From assembly GCA_044220545.1 (NCBI GenBank), contig JBGAQX010000018.1:15773-79772 (forward strand): 64,000 bases of DNA. The letters run 5' to 3'. The number at the start of each line of letters is the position of its first letter. Positions within the stretch are counted from its first letter, which is position 1. The stretch comes from Fen-999 sp044220545. GTDB lineage: Bacteria; Pseudomonadota; Gammaproteobacteria; Burkholderiales; Rhodocyclaceae. The notes beneath the pieces were generated by a model. It was not told the origin of the DNA. It saw only the letters and a program-made list of their open reading frames with translations, and ran no database searches. This document shows positions 50,695-59,735 of the stretch, piece after piece. The position numbers and the translations under genes are program-made.

Positions 50695-52207
50695 GAGTGG
50701 CTCCCAGGGTGGCGGACGCCGCCGAGCGCGGCGCCATGACCAAACCGACCTCGTTTTCCTGTAGGCGGTGCGGTGACGTGTCGGCCGGCAACTTGAAGGC
50801 GCGATGCAGCAGATAGTTGCGATTCGCCAGATGCAAGTCCTCGGGTACCCGCTGGCCGTTGGCGACATAGGCGAGCAGCAGACCATGGCGTACGACCGCG
50901 TCCAGCGCCGGCCCCAGCGACGGCGCCTCGTCGACCTTGGTGAGGATGCAACCCGCCAGATCCTCGCCGGCATAGGCGCGCACCACGTCGTCCAGCGTAT
51001 CGCCACGACTGCCGGAATTGAGCAGCAGCAGCCGCTTCACTTCGCCTGCCCGGGTCAGCATGGCGGCCTGTTCGGCGACCATGCGATCGCGCTGACTCAT
51101 GCCAACGGTATCGATGAGGATCATGTGCTTGTCGCGCAGATCGACCAGCGTGCGCCGCAAGTCTTCGCTGTCGCGCACCACATGCACGGGGACACCCAGA
51201 ATGCGGCCATAGATGCGAAGTTGTTCGTGGGCGCCGATCCGATAGCCGTCGGTGGTCAACAGCGCGAGTTTGTCGGCGCCGTAGCGCACCACGCAGCGCG
51301 CGGCGAGCTTCGCAGTCGTGGTCGTCTTGCCGACTCCGGTCGGCCCCACGAGGGCGAAGACACCACCGCTGTCGATGATGTCGTTTTCTCCCGTCAATGT
51401 ACGCAAGCGTCGGTTGATGGCACTCACCAGCCACTTGCGGCCATCGCCGATGGCCAGCGTTGCCGGCAGTTGGTCGACCATGCGGCGCGCCAGCAGGCTG
51501 GAAAAACCGGCATCGAGCATCTCGGCCAGCAGCATGGCCTGTACCGGATTCTGCCGCGACATCTCGCCCCAGGCGAAGCCCGCGAGTTGCCGCTCCAGCA
51601 GACTCTTGATGGCCTGCATCTCGCCCATCAACTGGGATACCTGAGGTTCGGCGGCGCCGCCGCCGAACGACCGATACGGCGCCGGCTCGGCCGGCATGCC
51701 GGCCCTGCCGCCTGGCGGCAGTTGGTCAGCGGGGGGTGCCTCCATCTGGGCGCGCGGCGGCAATGGGCGTAGCGGCGGTCGTGTTTCCAGCGTTTGACGC
51801 GGCGGTTCGATGGGTTGCTCCAGCGCGGCGGCGGCCATCGGCGCCCGGGGTGGCGCTTCGACGACTGGTGGCTGCCAGGCACGAAATGGCGTCTGGGCAT
51901 GCGCCTTCGCCGACAGGCTGACCGTATAGTCGCCCTCGTCGTCCATCGATCTCGCCTCCACCGTCGGAGTGGCGGGCGGCAAGTGCCGACTGACGGGCGG
52001 CGGTGCCGATGGCGCCGCGACTTGCGGCGCCGGACGACTGGCCGCCTGGGCGGAGAGCGCATCCAGGCTATCCGCCGACATCGCCGTGATCTCGACACCG
52101 CCGGCGACCGCCTTGTTGGCGATCACAATCGCGTCGGGGCCCAATTCCTCTTTTACGCGGCGCAGTGCCTCTCGGGCAGTGGGCGCCACAAAGCGTTTCA
52201 CAGTCAT
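50687..52207 (-). CDS. flhF: Flagellar placement GTPase FlhF
   Basis: A 506-residue SRP-type GTPase. The N-terminal B domain (MTVKRFVAPTAREALRRVKEELGPDAIVIANKAV) is followed by a Pro/Ala-rich linker (about 60-190), an N domain and a G domain with P-loop GPTGVGKTTTTAKL (288-301), DTVGMSQRD and TKVDEA. It sets the flagellar position, usually polar. It overlaps flhA and flhG. Confidence 0.95.
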   Translation of the reverse strand: MTVKRFVAPTAREALRRVKEELGPDAIVIANKAVAGGVEITAMSADSLDALSAQAASRPAPQVAAPSAPPPVSRHLPPATPTVEARSMDDEGDYTVSLSAKAHAQTPFRAWQPPVVEAPPRAPMAAAALEQPIEPPRQTLETRPPLRPLPPRAQMEAPPADQLPPGGRAGMPAEPAPYRSFGGGAAEPQVSQLMGEMQAIKSLLERQLAGFAWGEMSRQNPVQAMLLAEMLDAGFSSLLARRMVDQLPATLAIGDGRKWLVSAINRRLRTLTGENDIIDSGGVFALVGPTGVGKTTTTAKLAARCVVRYGADKLALLTTDGYRIGAHEQLRIYGRILGVPVHVVRDSEDLRRTLVDLRDKHMILIDTVGMSQRDRMVAEQAAMLTRAGEVKRLLLLNSGSRGDTLDDVVRAYAGEDLAGCILTKVDEAPSLGPALDAVVRHGLLLAYVANGQRVPEDLHLANRNYLLHRAFKLPADTSPHRLQENEVGLVMAPRSAASATLGATHG

Positions 52208-54294
52208 GCTCTAGCTCCGATCACGGTCGTCACCTTGATGGTCTTGGTTTCTGGAATTTCGGCGTTGGCCAGCACTTTCAGCGCCGGCCAGGCACGGCGC
52301 AGGAAGCGCGACAGCAGCCAGCGCAGCGAACCGGGCACCAGCAACACGGCCGGCAGGCCCATCTCCTCTTGTCGCTGCGCGGCGCTGGCGGTTTCCCGCA
52401 GCAAGGTATCGGCGAGGCCGGGCTCGATGCCCGAGGCGTCGCCGCCACCGTGTACCGCCTGACCCAGCAGGCGCTCCAGGCCGGGCTCGAGGGCCATCAC
52501 CTGCATGTCGCTGCCCGCGGGATAGAGTTGCTGGACAATGGCGCGCCCCAGGGCGACGCGCACCTGACTGGTCAGTTCCAGAGGATCCTGGCTCCGCGCG
52601 GAATGCTCGGCCAGCGTGTCGATGATGGTGCGCGTATCGCGGATGCTGACTCCCTCTTCCAGCAGGTTCTGCAAGACCCGCTGGACGGTGGCGAGGGGCA
52701 ACTGCTTCGGCACCAGGTCCTCGATCAGCTTCGGCGCATCCTTGGCGATGTGGTCCAGCAACTGCTGCGTTTCCTGCCGCCCGAGGAGTTCAGCGGCGTG
52801 GGAAAGGATCAGGTGATTGAGATGGGTGGCGACGACGGTACCGGCGTCGACCACCGTATAGCCCATGACATGGGCCTGATCGCGCAGCCCGGCGTCGACC
52901 CAGACCGCCGCCAGGCCGAAGGCCGGGTCCTTGGTCGGGTTGCCGGGCAAGGTGCCGCTGACCCGACCGGGATTGATGGCCAGATACATGCCCGGATAGG
53001 CCTCGCCGGCGCCGATTTCGACCCCCTTGAAAGCAATGCGATAGGCATTCGGCTTCAGTTCCAGGTTGTCGCGTATATGCACCGGCGCCGACAGGAAGCC
53101 GACTTCCTGGGCAAATTTCTTGCGCAGGCCACGAATGCGCTTGAGCAGTTCGCCATCCTGGTTCTTGTCTACCAGCGGAATCAAGCGGTAGCCGACCTCC
53201 AGGCCAAGGATGTCGACCGGCGCCACGTCGGACCAACTCGCGTCCAGCGCCTCCGCCGCGGGCGCCACCGGCGGCGGCGTGACGGCGTTGCGCTCCTGTT
53301 CGGCTTTCTGCTTTTGCATGGTCCACCAGGCCAGGGCGCCGATCGCGGCCGCGAGGAGCAGGAAGACCAAATGGGGCATGCCCGGAATCAGCCCCAGTAC
53401 GCCGAGGATGCCCGCGGTGAGGATCAGCACCATGGGATTGCCGAACACCTGGCCGAGGAACTGCGTGCCGATGTCGCCTTCGGCGTCCCCGACGCGCGTC
53501 ACCACCAGGCCGGCGGCGGTGGAGATGATCAGCGCGGGAATCTGCGCCACCAGCCCGTCGCCGATCGTCAGCAGGGTATAGATCTTCGCCGCCTGTCCGG
53601 CCTCCATGTCGTGTTGGAGTATCCCGACGATCAGGCCACCGAAGATGTTGATGACCATGATCAGAATGCCGGCCACCGCGTCGCCACGAACAAACTTCGA
53701 GGAACCGTCCATGGCGCCATAGAAGTCGGCTTCGTCGGCGATCTCCTTGCGCCGCCGCCGCGCCTCGTCTTCGCCGATCAACCCGGCATTGAGGTCGGCG
53801 TCGATGGCCATCTGCTTGCCCGGCATGGCATCGAGCGTGAAGCGCGCCGCCACTTCGGCGATGCGGCCGGCGCCCTTGGTGATGACGACGAAGTTGATCA
53901 CGGTCAGGATGACGAAGACGACGATGCCAACGGCGTAGTTGCCGCCGACCAGGAAATGGCCGAAGGCCTCGATGACCTTGCCCGCCGCGTCGGGACCGGT
54001 ATGCCCCTGGATCAGGACGATCCGTGTCGATGCGACGTTCAGCGACAGGCGCAACAACGTGGTGATCAGCAGGACCGTCGGGAAGATGGAGAAGTCCAGC
54101 GGCTTCTGGGTGTACATGGCGATCAGCAGCACCATGACCGCCAGCGCGATGTTGAAGGTGAAGAACAGGTCGAGGGCGAATGACGGCAGCGGCAGGACCA
54201 TCATCGACAGGATGATGATGATCAGGCCGGGCGCGGCCAGCGCCTTCAGATTGCCGCGATTGAACAAGGCCGTCAGGGCCAGCGTGCCGTTCAT
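52204..54294 (-). CDS. flhA: Flagellar export gate protein FlhA
   Basis: A 696-residue protein with about eight transmembrane helices in the first half and a cytoplasmic substrate-binding half. The FHIPEP-family segment is visible in the membrane part (GVIVFV..VINFVVITKGAGRIAEVAARFTLDAMPGKQMAIDADLNAGLI). A frame-overlap of four bases joins it to flhB and one to flhF. Length is standard. Confidence 0.96.
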   Translation of the reverse strand: MNGTLALTALFNRGNLKALAAPGLIIIILSMMVLPLPSFALDLFFTFNIALAVMVLLIAMYTQKPLDFSIFPTVLLITTLLRLSLNVASTRIVLIQGHTGPDAAGKVIEAFGHFLVGGNYAVGIVVFVILTVINFVVITKGAGRIAEVAARFTLDAMPGKQMAIDADLNAGLIGEDEARRRRKEIADEADFYGAMDGSSKFVRGDAVAGILIMVINIFGGLIVGILQHDMEAGQAAKIYTLLTIGDGLVAQIPALIISTAAGLVVTRVGDAEGDIGTQFLGQVFGNPMVLILTAGILGVLGLIPGMPHLVFLLLAAAIGALAWWTMQKQKAEQERNAVTPPPVAPAAEALDASWSDVAPVDILGLEVGYRLIPLVDKNQDGELLKRIRGLRKKFAQEVGFLSAPVHIRDNLELKPNAYRIAFKGVEIGAGEAYPGMYLAINPGRVSGTLPGNPTKDPAFGLAAVWVDAGLRDQAHVMGYTVVDAGTVVATHLNHLILSHAAELLGRQETQQLLDHIAKDAPKLIEDLVPKQLPLATVQRVLQNLLEEGVSIRDTRTIIDTLAEHSARSQDPLELTSQVRVALGRAIVQQLYPAGSDMQVMALEPGLERLLGQAVHGGGDASGIEPGLADTLLRETASAAQRQEEMGLPAVLLVPGSLRWLLSRFLRRAWPALKVLANAEIPETKTIKVTTVIGARA

Positions 54295-55445
54295 GCCCCG
54301 ACCTCGACGATTTCACCGGGATCCAGGTCTTCGGGCACGGCAATGGCGGCGGGCGGCTCCGACCTGGCCGGGGCACCTCCGGCGGCGTACTGGCCGAGCT
54401 GATAGACGTAGGCGAGTACCTCCGCCACGGCGGTATAGAGGCGGGCGGGAATCTGGTCGCCAATCTCCGTGTGGCGGTGCAGGGCGCGGGCCAGCGGCGG
54501 CGCTTCGAGCACCGGCACCCGGTGCTCGACCGCCAGGTCGCGGATTCTGGCGGCCAGGAGGTTCATGCCCTTGGCCACGACCACGGGCGCCCCCATGCGC
54601 TCGCGGTCGTACTTCAGCGCCACCGCGAAGTGCGTCGGGTTGGTAACCACCACGTCGGCCTTGGGCACCTCGGTCATCATGCGCTTGCGCGCCATCTCGC
54701 GCTGCTGGCTGCGAATGCGCGCCTTGAGCTGCGGGTCGCCCTCCATTTCCTTGAATTCCTGCTTGAGTTCCTCCTTGGTCATGCGCAGACCGCGGTAGTA
54801 ACTCCAGAGCTGATAGGGCACGTCCAAGGCGGCGATCATGCCCAGCCCGACGACCATGGCGATAGAAGCAAATATCAGCATGTGACCAAAAGAGGTCAAT
54901 GCCCTGTCGAGCGGCTGCGCGATCAGCGCGAAGAAGTGGTCCTGCTGGTGTCGCACCACCCAATAGATGACGCCACCAATCAGCAGGGCCTTCATGATCG
55001 CCTTGACCAGTTCGCTCAGGCTATTCAGCGAGAACATCCGCTTGATGCCCTGAAGCGGGTCGATGCGCGACAGGTTCAGCGTCAGTGCCTTGGGAGCGAA
55101 GATCCAGCCGCCAACGGCGACCTGCGCCGCCAGAATGCCGGCGATGGTCAGCGCGAAGAACGGCGCCAACAGGAGCGCGGCCTCCCACGAGAGGGCGACG
55201 AAGGAGTGGCCCATGGCATCGACATCGAAGGCCGCGTTGCGATCGAAGGCGAGACCGTGCCGCAAAATGCCACCAGCCTGCTTGCTCAGCCAGCCACCCA
55301 ACACCCAGAAACCGCCCACGGACATGGCCATGACCAGGAAAGCCATCAGCTCTCGCGAGTGGGGAATCTGTCCTTCCTCGCGCGCCTTCTCTATCCGCCG
55401 GCCGGATGGCGGTTCTGTTCGCTCGAGATCGCTCTCTTCAGCCAA
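54291..55445 (-). CDS. flhB: Flagellar export gate protein FlhB
   Basis: A 384-residue protein with four membrane helices and a cytoplasmic tail with the self-cleaving NPTH motif at 269-272. TTG at 55445 is preferred: it gives LAEESDLERTEPPSGRR, the conserved beginning, and a GGAGGA site lies eight bases before it. A TTG at 55469 would add an eight-residue tail that includes the hairpin. The tail region after NPTH resembles the separate gene at 19968. Confidence 0.95.
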   Translation of the reverse strand: MAEESDLERTEPPSGRRIEKAREEGQIPHSRELMAFLVMAMSVGGFWVLGGWLSKQAGGILRHGLAFDRNAAFDVDAMGHSFVALSWEAALLLAPFFALTIAGILAAQVAVGGWIFAPKALTLNLSRIDPLQGIKRMFSLNSLSELVKAIMKALLIGGVIYWVVRHQQDHFFALIAQPLDRALTSFGHMLIFASIAMVVGLGMIAALDVPYQLWSYYRGLRMTKEELKQEFKEMEGDPQLKARIRSQQREMARKRMMTEVPKADVVVTNPTHFAVALKYDRERMGAPVVVAKGMNLLAARIRDLAVEHRVPVLEAPPLARALHRHTEIGDQIPARLYTAVAEVLAYVYQLGQYAAGGAPARSEPPAAIAVPEDLDPGEIVEVGA

Positions 55446-55459
55446 TGACGGTATCCTCC

Positions 55460-55482
55460 ATGCCGGCAATTATTGCCGGCAT
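55460..55482. promoter_or_regulatory. Long palindrome in front of flhB
   Basis: ATGCCGGCAAT-T-ATTGCCGGCAT is a perfect 11-base inverted repeat with a single central base; its core is CGGCAA-N3-TTGCCG (55464-55478). It ends against the GGAGGA ribosome site of flhB, 15 bases before the TTG start. It may be a regulator site for flhB or an mRNA hairpin that hides the ribosome site. Confidence 0.65.
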
Positions 55483-55508
55483 GGTCGAGGATCATTTCAG
55501 GATTAGAG

Positions 55509-55530
55509 CCGAATTAGCGTTCTAATTCGG
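55509..55530 (-). terminator. Inverted repeat after cheA
   Basis: CCGAATTAG-CGTT-CTAATTCGG, a perfect 9-base stem with a four-base loop, lies 30 bases after the cheA stop. No T-tract follows on the minus strand, and the stem is AT-rich, so termination is uncertain. With the long palindrome at 55460 it forms two consecutive hairpins between cheA and flhB. Confidence 0.4.
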
Positions 55531-55559
55531 GCTGGGCGGACGGTGGATGGACCGGTCGA

Positions 55560-57482
55560 TCAGGCCGCCAGCACGTCGCGCGGCGCGAAGACGGAACGCG
55601 GTACGCCGCGCCCGTCGCCCAGCGCGCCGAGCAGCTCCTTCATGTCGAGAATCAGAACGATCTGGCCGTTCGACAAGGTGGTGACGCCAGCGACGCCCTT
55701 GGGCCGGAAGTCGTCCAGCGACTTGATGACGGCATCCTCGCGGCCCATGAAGCCATCGATGGCCAGAATGAAGGCATGTTCGGCCGTCTGCATCAGGACG
55801 CCGTACTCCGGCACGCCCTCGGGCGGCCAGCCGAGAATGTATGAGAGCGGATAAACCGGCATCACCTCGCCACGCACGACCATGGTGGCGCGGCCGCCCA
55901 CTTCCTGGACCGCGCCGATTTCCACCGGCAGGATTTCCCGCACCATCGAGAGCGGCACGGCGAACGGCTGGCTACCCAGTTGCACCAGCAATACCGGCAG
56001 GATGGCCAGGGTGAGCGGCAGGGAAATGATGAAGGTGGTCCCCTTGCCCGGGAAGGAACGGATTTCGATGGACCCGTTGAGCTTCTGGATGTTGGTCTTC
56101 ACCACATCCATGCCGACGCCGCGGCCGGATACGTCGGACGCGACATCCTTGGTCGAAAAACCGGGCAGGAAGACCAGATTCAGGCTCTGCCGCTCGTCCA
56201 TGGTATTGGCATCTTCATCGGTGATGATGCCCTTCTCCAGCGCCTTGGCGCGCAAACGCTCGGCGCTCATGCCCCGGCCGTCGTCGGAAACGATCAGGAC
56301 GATGTGATCGCCCTCCTGGCGCGCCTCGAGGCGGACTTCCGATTTTTCCGCCTTGCCACTGGCCCGTCGCTCCGCGGGCGGCTCGATGCCGTGATCGACG
56401 GCGTTGCGGATCAGGTGGATGATGGGATCGGACAAATCCTCGATCATCGTCTTGTCGATTTCGGTATCTTCCCCGGCGAGTACCAGTTCGACATCCTTGC
56501 CCAGGCTACGCGCCAGATCACGGGCAATCCGCGGATATTTCTGGAACAGGCGGCCAATGGGCTGCATGCGGGTCTTCATGACCGCGTTCTGCAGGTCCGA
56601 CACCAGCAGGTCGAGCTGGCTGACCGCCTGATCGAGCGCGTGCAGAGTCTCCGAATCGGAACGACCGTTGAGGATGTCCGAGCGCAGCGAATTCAGGCGA
56701 TTCTTGGTCAGGCCGATTTCACCCGAGAGATTCAACACCTGGTCGAGGCGGGAGGTATCGACGCGAATCGAGTTGTCGCGGGTCTTTTCGTTGTCGCGGC
56801 GACCGACCGGTCCCTGATAACCCGGCCTGTCGGAAGCACGGCGCCCGATGGCGGCCTGAATGATCTGCTCGGGTTCCGCAACGACGGGAGGATGCACATC
56901 GGTCGCGGTCGGTACAGGCGGGGCGGCGGGGGACACCGCGGCGGCGCCTGGCGTGCCGGTGACGGCCTGAAACAACTCGCCCCAATCCGGATCGGCGCCG
57001 CTCGCGGCGGGTGCGGCGGGTACAGCGGCTGATGAAACGGCGGCCGGCAGGTTCGGCGGCGCGGCGGCGCCACCCCGCCCCTGCGCCAGTTCGCCGGCAA
57101 TCGCCGCGCGCAGGCTGGCCAGCAGGGACGGGTCGGCCGGCGACGGCTGGACGCCGCGCTCAAGCGAACCGAACATGTCACGCACGGTGCCGGTCGCGGC
57201 CATGATCACATCCATGGCCTCGTTGCTGATTTCCATCTGGCCGTTGCGCAGCTTGTCGAACAGATTCTCGGTCAGGTGACACAAGGTCACCAGCTCCATG
57301 GCGTTCAGGAAACCGGCGCCGCCCTTGATGGTGTGGAAGCCACGGAAGATGTCGTTGAGCAGGCCTTTGTCTTGCGGGTTCTTTTCCAGGTCCACCAGCT
57401 TGTTGTCGACACCGGACAGCAGATCGGTGGCTTCCACCAGGAAATCCTGCAGCAGGTCTTCCATTCCTTGAAAGTCGCTCAT
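55560..57482 (-). CDS. cheA: Chemotaxis histidine kinase CheA
   Basis: A 640-residue kinase. P1 has the phospho-acceptor His50 (FRGFHTIKGGAGFL); a variable Pro/Ala-rich region (about 115-230) replaces a clear CheY-binding P2; P3 dimerisation (VLNLSGEIGLTKNRLNSLR), P4 HATPase (AVDHGIEPP, SDDGRGMS) and P5 CheW-like domains complete it. The start is ATG at 57482; ATG 57500 would add six residues. It is followed by the two hairpins. Confidence 0.95.
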   Translation of the reverse strand: MSDFQGMEDLLQDFLVEATDLLSGVDNKLVDLEKNPQDKGLLNDIFRGFHTIKGGAGFLNAMELVTLCHLTENLFDKLRNGQMEISNEAMDVIMAATGTVRDMFGSLERGVQPSPADPSLLASLRAAIAGELAQGRGGAAAPPNLPAAVSSAAVPAAPAASGADPDWGELFQAVTGTPGAAAVSPAAPPVPTATDVHPPVVAEPEQIIQAAIGRRASDRPGYQGPVGRRDNEKTRDNSIRVDTSRLDQVLNLSGEIGLTKNRLNSLRSDILNGRSDSETLHALDQAVSQLDLLVSDLQNAVMKTRMQPIGRLFQKYPRIARDLARSLGKDVELVLAGEDTEIDKTMIEDLSDPIIHLIRNAVDHGIEPPAERRASGKAEKSEVRLEARQEGDHIVLIVSDDGRGMSAERLRAKALEKGIITDEDANTMDERQSLNLVFLPGFSTKDVASDVSGRGVGMDVVKTNIQKLNGSIEIRSFPGKGTTFIISLPLTLAILPVLLVQLGSQPFAVPLSMVREILPVEIGAVQEVGGRATMVVRGEVMPVYPLSYILGWPPEGVPEYGVLMQTAEHAFILAIDGFMGREDAVIKSLDDFRPKGVAGVTTLSNGQIVLILDMKELLGALGDGRGVPRSVFAPRDVLAA

Positions 57483-57503
57483 CGCTTGCTCCCCGTTCAA
57501 TGG

Positions 57504-58331
57504 CTAAAAGCCAAGGCTCTCCAGCAACTCGTCCACCTGCTCCTGGGAAGTCACCACGTCATGACGCCCGTCGGCGCTGATCACGGGACCATTCATCAAA
57601 CCGGTCGACACCTCGACCTTGCGTTCCTCGGGAATCGTGTCGATCAGTACCTGAAGCAGCTGGGCTTCCAGGCCCTGCACCATATCGACCACCTTGCGTA
57701 TCACCTGGCCGGTCAGGTCCTGGAAATCCTGCGCCATGATGATGGCCGTCAATTGGTCATTGGTCTTGGTGATCTTGGCCGGAGCCTGTTGAAAGTAGGC
57801 GCGGGTATCGGCCGCCAGCGACTTGAAATCCTCCACCGACAACTGGTTGGCGAACATGCGATCCCAGCGGCTGCTCATCGCCTGGGCGCCAGCCAGCAAT
57901 TCATCCTGCAAGGGCTTGGCGATGTCGGTGGCGTTGAGCACCTTGGAAGCCGCCTGTTCGGTCATCTGAACGATGTAGGTCAAGCGCTGCTGGGCGTCCG
58001 GAATCTGCCGGGCGGTATCCTCGAGCATACGGTCATAGCCCAACTGACGCAGGCTGTCGTGCAGCTGGCGGGCCATGTGACCGAGACGGTTATAGACCTC
58101 CTGGTCGCCCTCGGCATCGGCCGCGCGCGTCGACGCGACGGTGGTACCCGGCTCGCCAGCCTGGGCCGACACACTGTCGAACAGAGCCTGCAAGTCATCC
58201 GAATCGCCCGAGCCATCGGGCATGGCCACCGGGGTCGGCTCGGGCACCCCGCCCGTAGCGGCAATGCTGTCGAACAAGGCCTGCAGATCCTGGGAATCGC
58301 CGGATTCGTCGAAGTTGGCGGGCTTGACCAT
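57504..58331 (-). CDS. cheZ: CheY-phosphate phosphatase CheZ
   Basis: A 275-residue protein with an acidic N-terminus and a long helical bundle; AIIMAQDFQDLTGQVIRKVVDMVQGLE contains the catalytic Gln and the family motif DxxQDLTGQ. The C-terminus (QEQVDELLESLGF) is the conserved CheY-binding peptide. It is longer than enterobacterial CheZ because of a duplicated DSxDLQALFDS segment in the first 60 residues (SGDSQDLQALFDSI and SGDSDDLQALFDSV). The start is ATG at 58331 or GTG 58337. Confidence 0.92.
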   Translation of the reverse strand: MVKPANFDESGDSQDLQALFDSIAATGGVPEPTPVAMPDGSGDSDDLQALFDSVSAQAGEPGTTVASTRAADAEGDQEVYNRLGHMARQLHDSLRQLGYDRMLEDTARQIPDAQQRLTYIVQMTEQAASKVLNATDIAKPLQDELLAGAQAMSSRWDRMFANQLSVEDFKSLAADTRAYFQQAPAKITKTNDQLTAIIMAQDFQDLTGQVIRKVVDMVQGLEAQLLQVLIDTIPEERKVEVSTGLMNGPVISADGRHDVVTSQEQVDELLESLGF

Positions 58332-58333
58332 GC

Positions 58334-58729
58334 TCACATTCCCATCTTTTCGAAGATCTTGGTCAGCTTCTCATTAAGGGTCGCGGCGGTAAACGGCTTG
58401 ACGATGTAGCCGGAAGCACCGGCCTGAGCCGCAGCGATGATGTTCTCCTTCTTCGCCTCGGCCGTGATCATGAGCACCGGCAAGTGTTTCAAGGCGGCGT
58501 CGGCGCGCACCGATTGCAGGAGTGTCAGGCCATCCATGTTCGGCATGTTCCAGTCGGTCACGACGAAATCGAAGCCGCCGCCCTTGAGTTTCTGGAGGGC
58601 CACGGCGCCATCTTCGGCCTCGTCGACATTGGTGAAACCAAGTTCCTTGAGCAGGTTGCGGACAATGCGGCGCATTGTCGAGAAGTCATCAACGACGAGC
58701 AGCTTGATCTTGCTGGGGTCTGCGGGCAT
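58334..58729 (-). CDS. cheY: Chemotaxis response regulator CheY
   Basis: A 131-residue single receiver domain with DD14-15, phospho-acceptor Asp59 (VVTDWNMPNMDG), Thr and Lys (IVKPFTAATL) of the active site. It carries phosphate from CheA to FliM and is dephosphorylated by CheZ. The stop overlaps the cheZ upstream region; both are in one operon with cheA. Confidence 0.96.
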   Translation of the reverse strand: MPADPSKIKLLVVDDFSTMRRIVRNLLKELGFTNVDEAEDGAVALQKLKGGGFDFVVTDWNMPNMDGLTLLQSVRADAALKHLPVLMITAEAKKENIIAAAQAGASGYIVKPFTAATLNEKLTKIFEKMGM

Positions 58730-58746
58730 CAGTTTTTCTCCGGAAA

Positions 58747-59718
58747 TCAATCTCGCGCGGGTCGGCGCAGCAGTGGTCGAATCGTGTCGGCCAAGGCCTC
58801 GGCGTCGAACTTGGCGACATAGGCGTCGACACCGACGCTCTTGCCCATCGCCCGATTGGCCTCTGATGACAACGAAGAATGCATGACGACCGGAATGCCG
58901 CCAAAGCGGGGATCGGACTTGATATTCTTGGTCAATACGTAGCCGTCCATTTCGGGCATTTCGGCATCGACCAGGATCAGGTTTACTTCGTCGCGCAGGC
59001 TGCTGTTGAGCTGCTGGCAATGGCTGGCCATGCCGGACAAGCGCGTCCAGGCCTCGAGGCCGTTGAGGGCGTGCTTGTGCTTGACACCCAATTTATCGAA
59101 CACCTCGGCGATCTTCTTGCGGGCCACCGCCGAATCGTCCACGAAGAAGACGTTGTATTCCTCGCCCGCCTCGATACGTTCGATCTGGCCGATCACCGAC
59201 TCGCCGAAAGTGTTGGCCAGGATCTGCTCGACATCGACGATCGAGACCAGCTTGCCGTCGGGCAACTCGGTAATGGCGGTGATGTAGGCATGCAGCCCGG
59301 AACTCACCACGGCGTCGGGCGCGCGGACCTTTTCCCAGTCAACCCGGATGATGCGGTCCACACCATGCACCAGGAAGCCCAGAGTGCGCTTGCTGTATTC
59401 GGTCACCATCATCGACCCGCCCAGTTGCGCCGGCGCGTCGGCCAACTGCATGACCTTGGACAGCGATAGGACCGGAATGACGTTGCCGCGCAAGCTGATC
59501 AGGCCTTCGACCCCGCCCGGCATGTTGGGGGCCTTGGTGATCGTCGGCGTCTTGCTGACTTCACGCACCTTGAACACATTGATGCCAAAAATCTCGTTGG
59601 TCCCCAGGGAGAACAGCAGAATCTCCATGCGGTTCGACCCGGCCAGCTTGGTGCGGGCATCGACGCTTTCCATCAGCGAAGCCGGGTTGGCCATACTGCT
59701 TGAGGCGGTTGCGCTCAT
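58747..59718 (-). CDS. cheV: Coupling protein CheV (first copy)
   Basis: A 323-residue protein: a CheW-like domain (about 20-165, FGINVFKVREVSKTPTITKAPNMPGGVEGLISLRGNVIPVL) joined to a receiver domain (about 190-315) with DD and VDAEMPEMDGY. It couples receptors to CheA and adapts through phosphorylation. It lies 17 bases before cheY. It is a close paralogue of the next CheV. Confidence 0.93.
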   Translation of the reverse strand: MSATASSSMANPASLMESVDARTKLAGSNRMEILLFSLGTNEIFGINVFKVREVSKTPTITKAPNMPGGVEGLISLRGNVIPVLSLSKVMQLADAPAQLGGSMMVTEYSKRTLGFLVHGVDRIIRVDWEKVRAPDAVVSSGLHAYITAITELPDGKLVSIVDVEQILANTFGESVIGQIERIEAGEEYNVFFVDDSAVARKKIAEVFDKLGVKHKHALNGLEAWTRLSGMASHCQQLNSSLRDEVNLILVDAEMPEMDGYVLTKNIKSDPRFGGIPVVMHSSLSSEANRAMGKSVGVDAYVAKFDAEALADTIRPLLRRPARD

Positions 59719-59735
59719 GGCTTGTTCTCTCGCTC

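Noticed and set aside
48427..54183. Long plus-strand frames over motC-flhA
   Set aside because: They are shadows of motC, fliA, flhG, flhF and flhA, with Arg/His-rich products.
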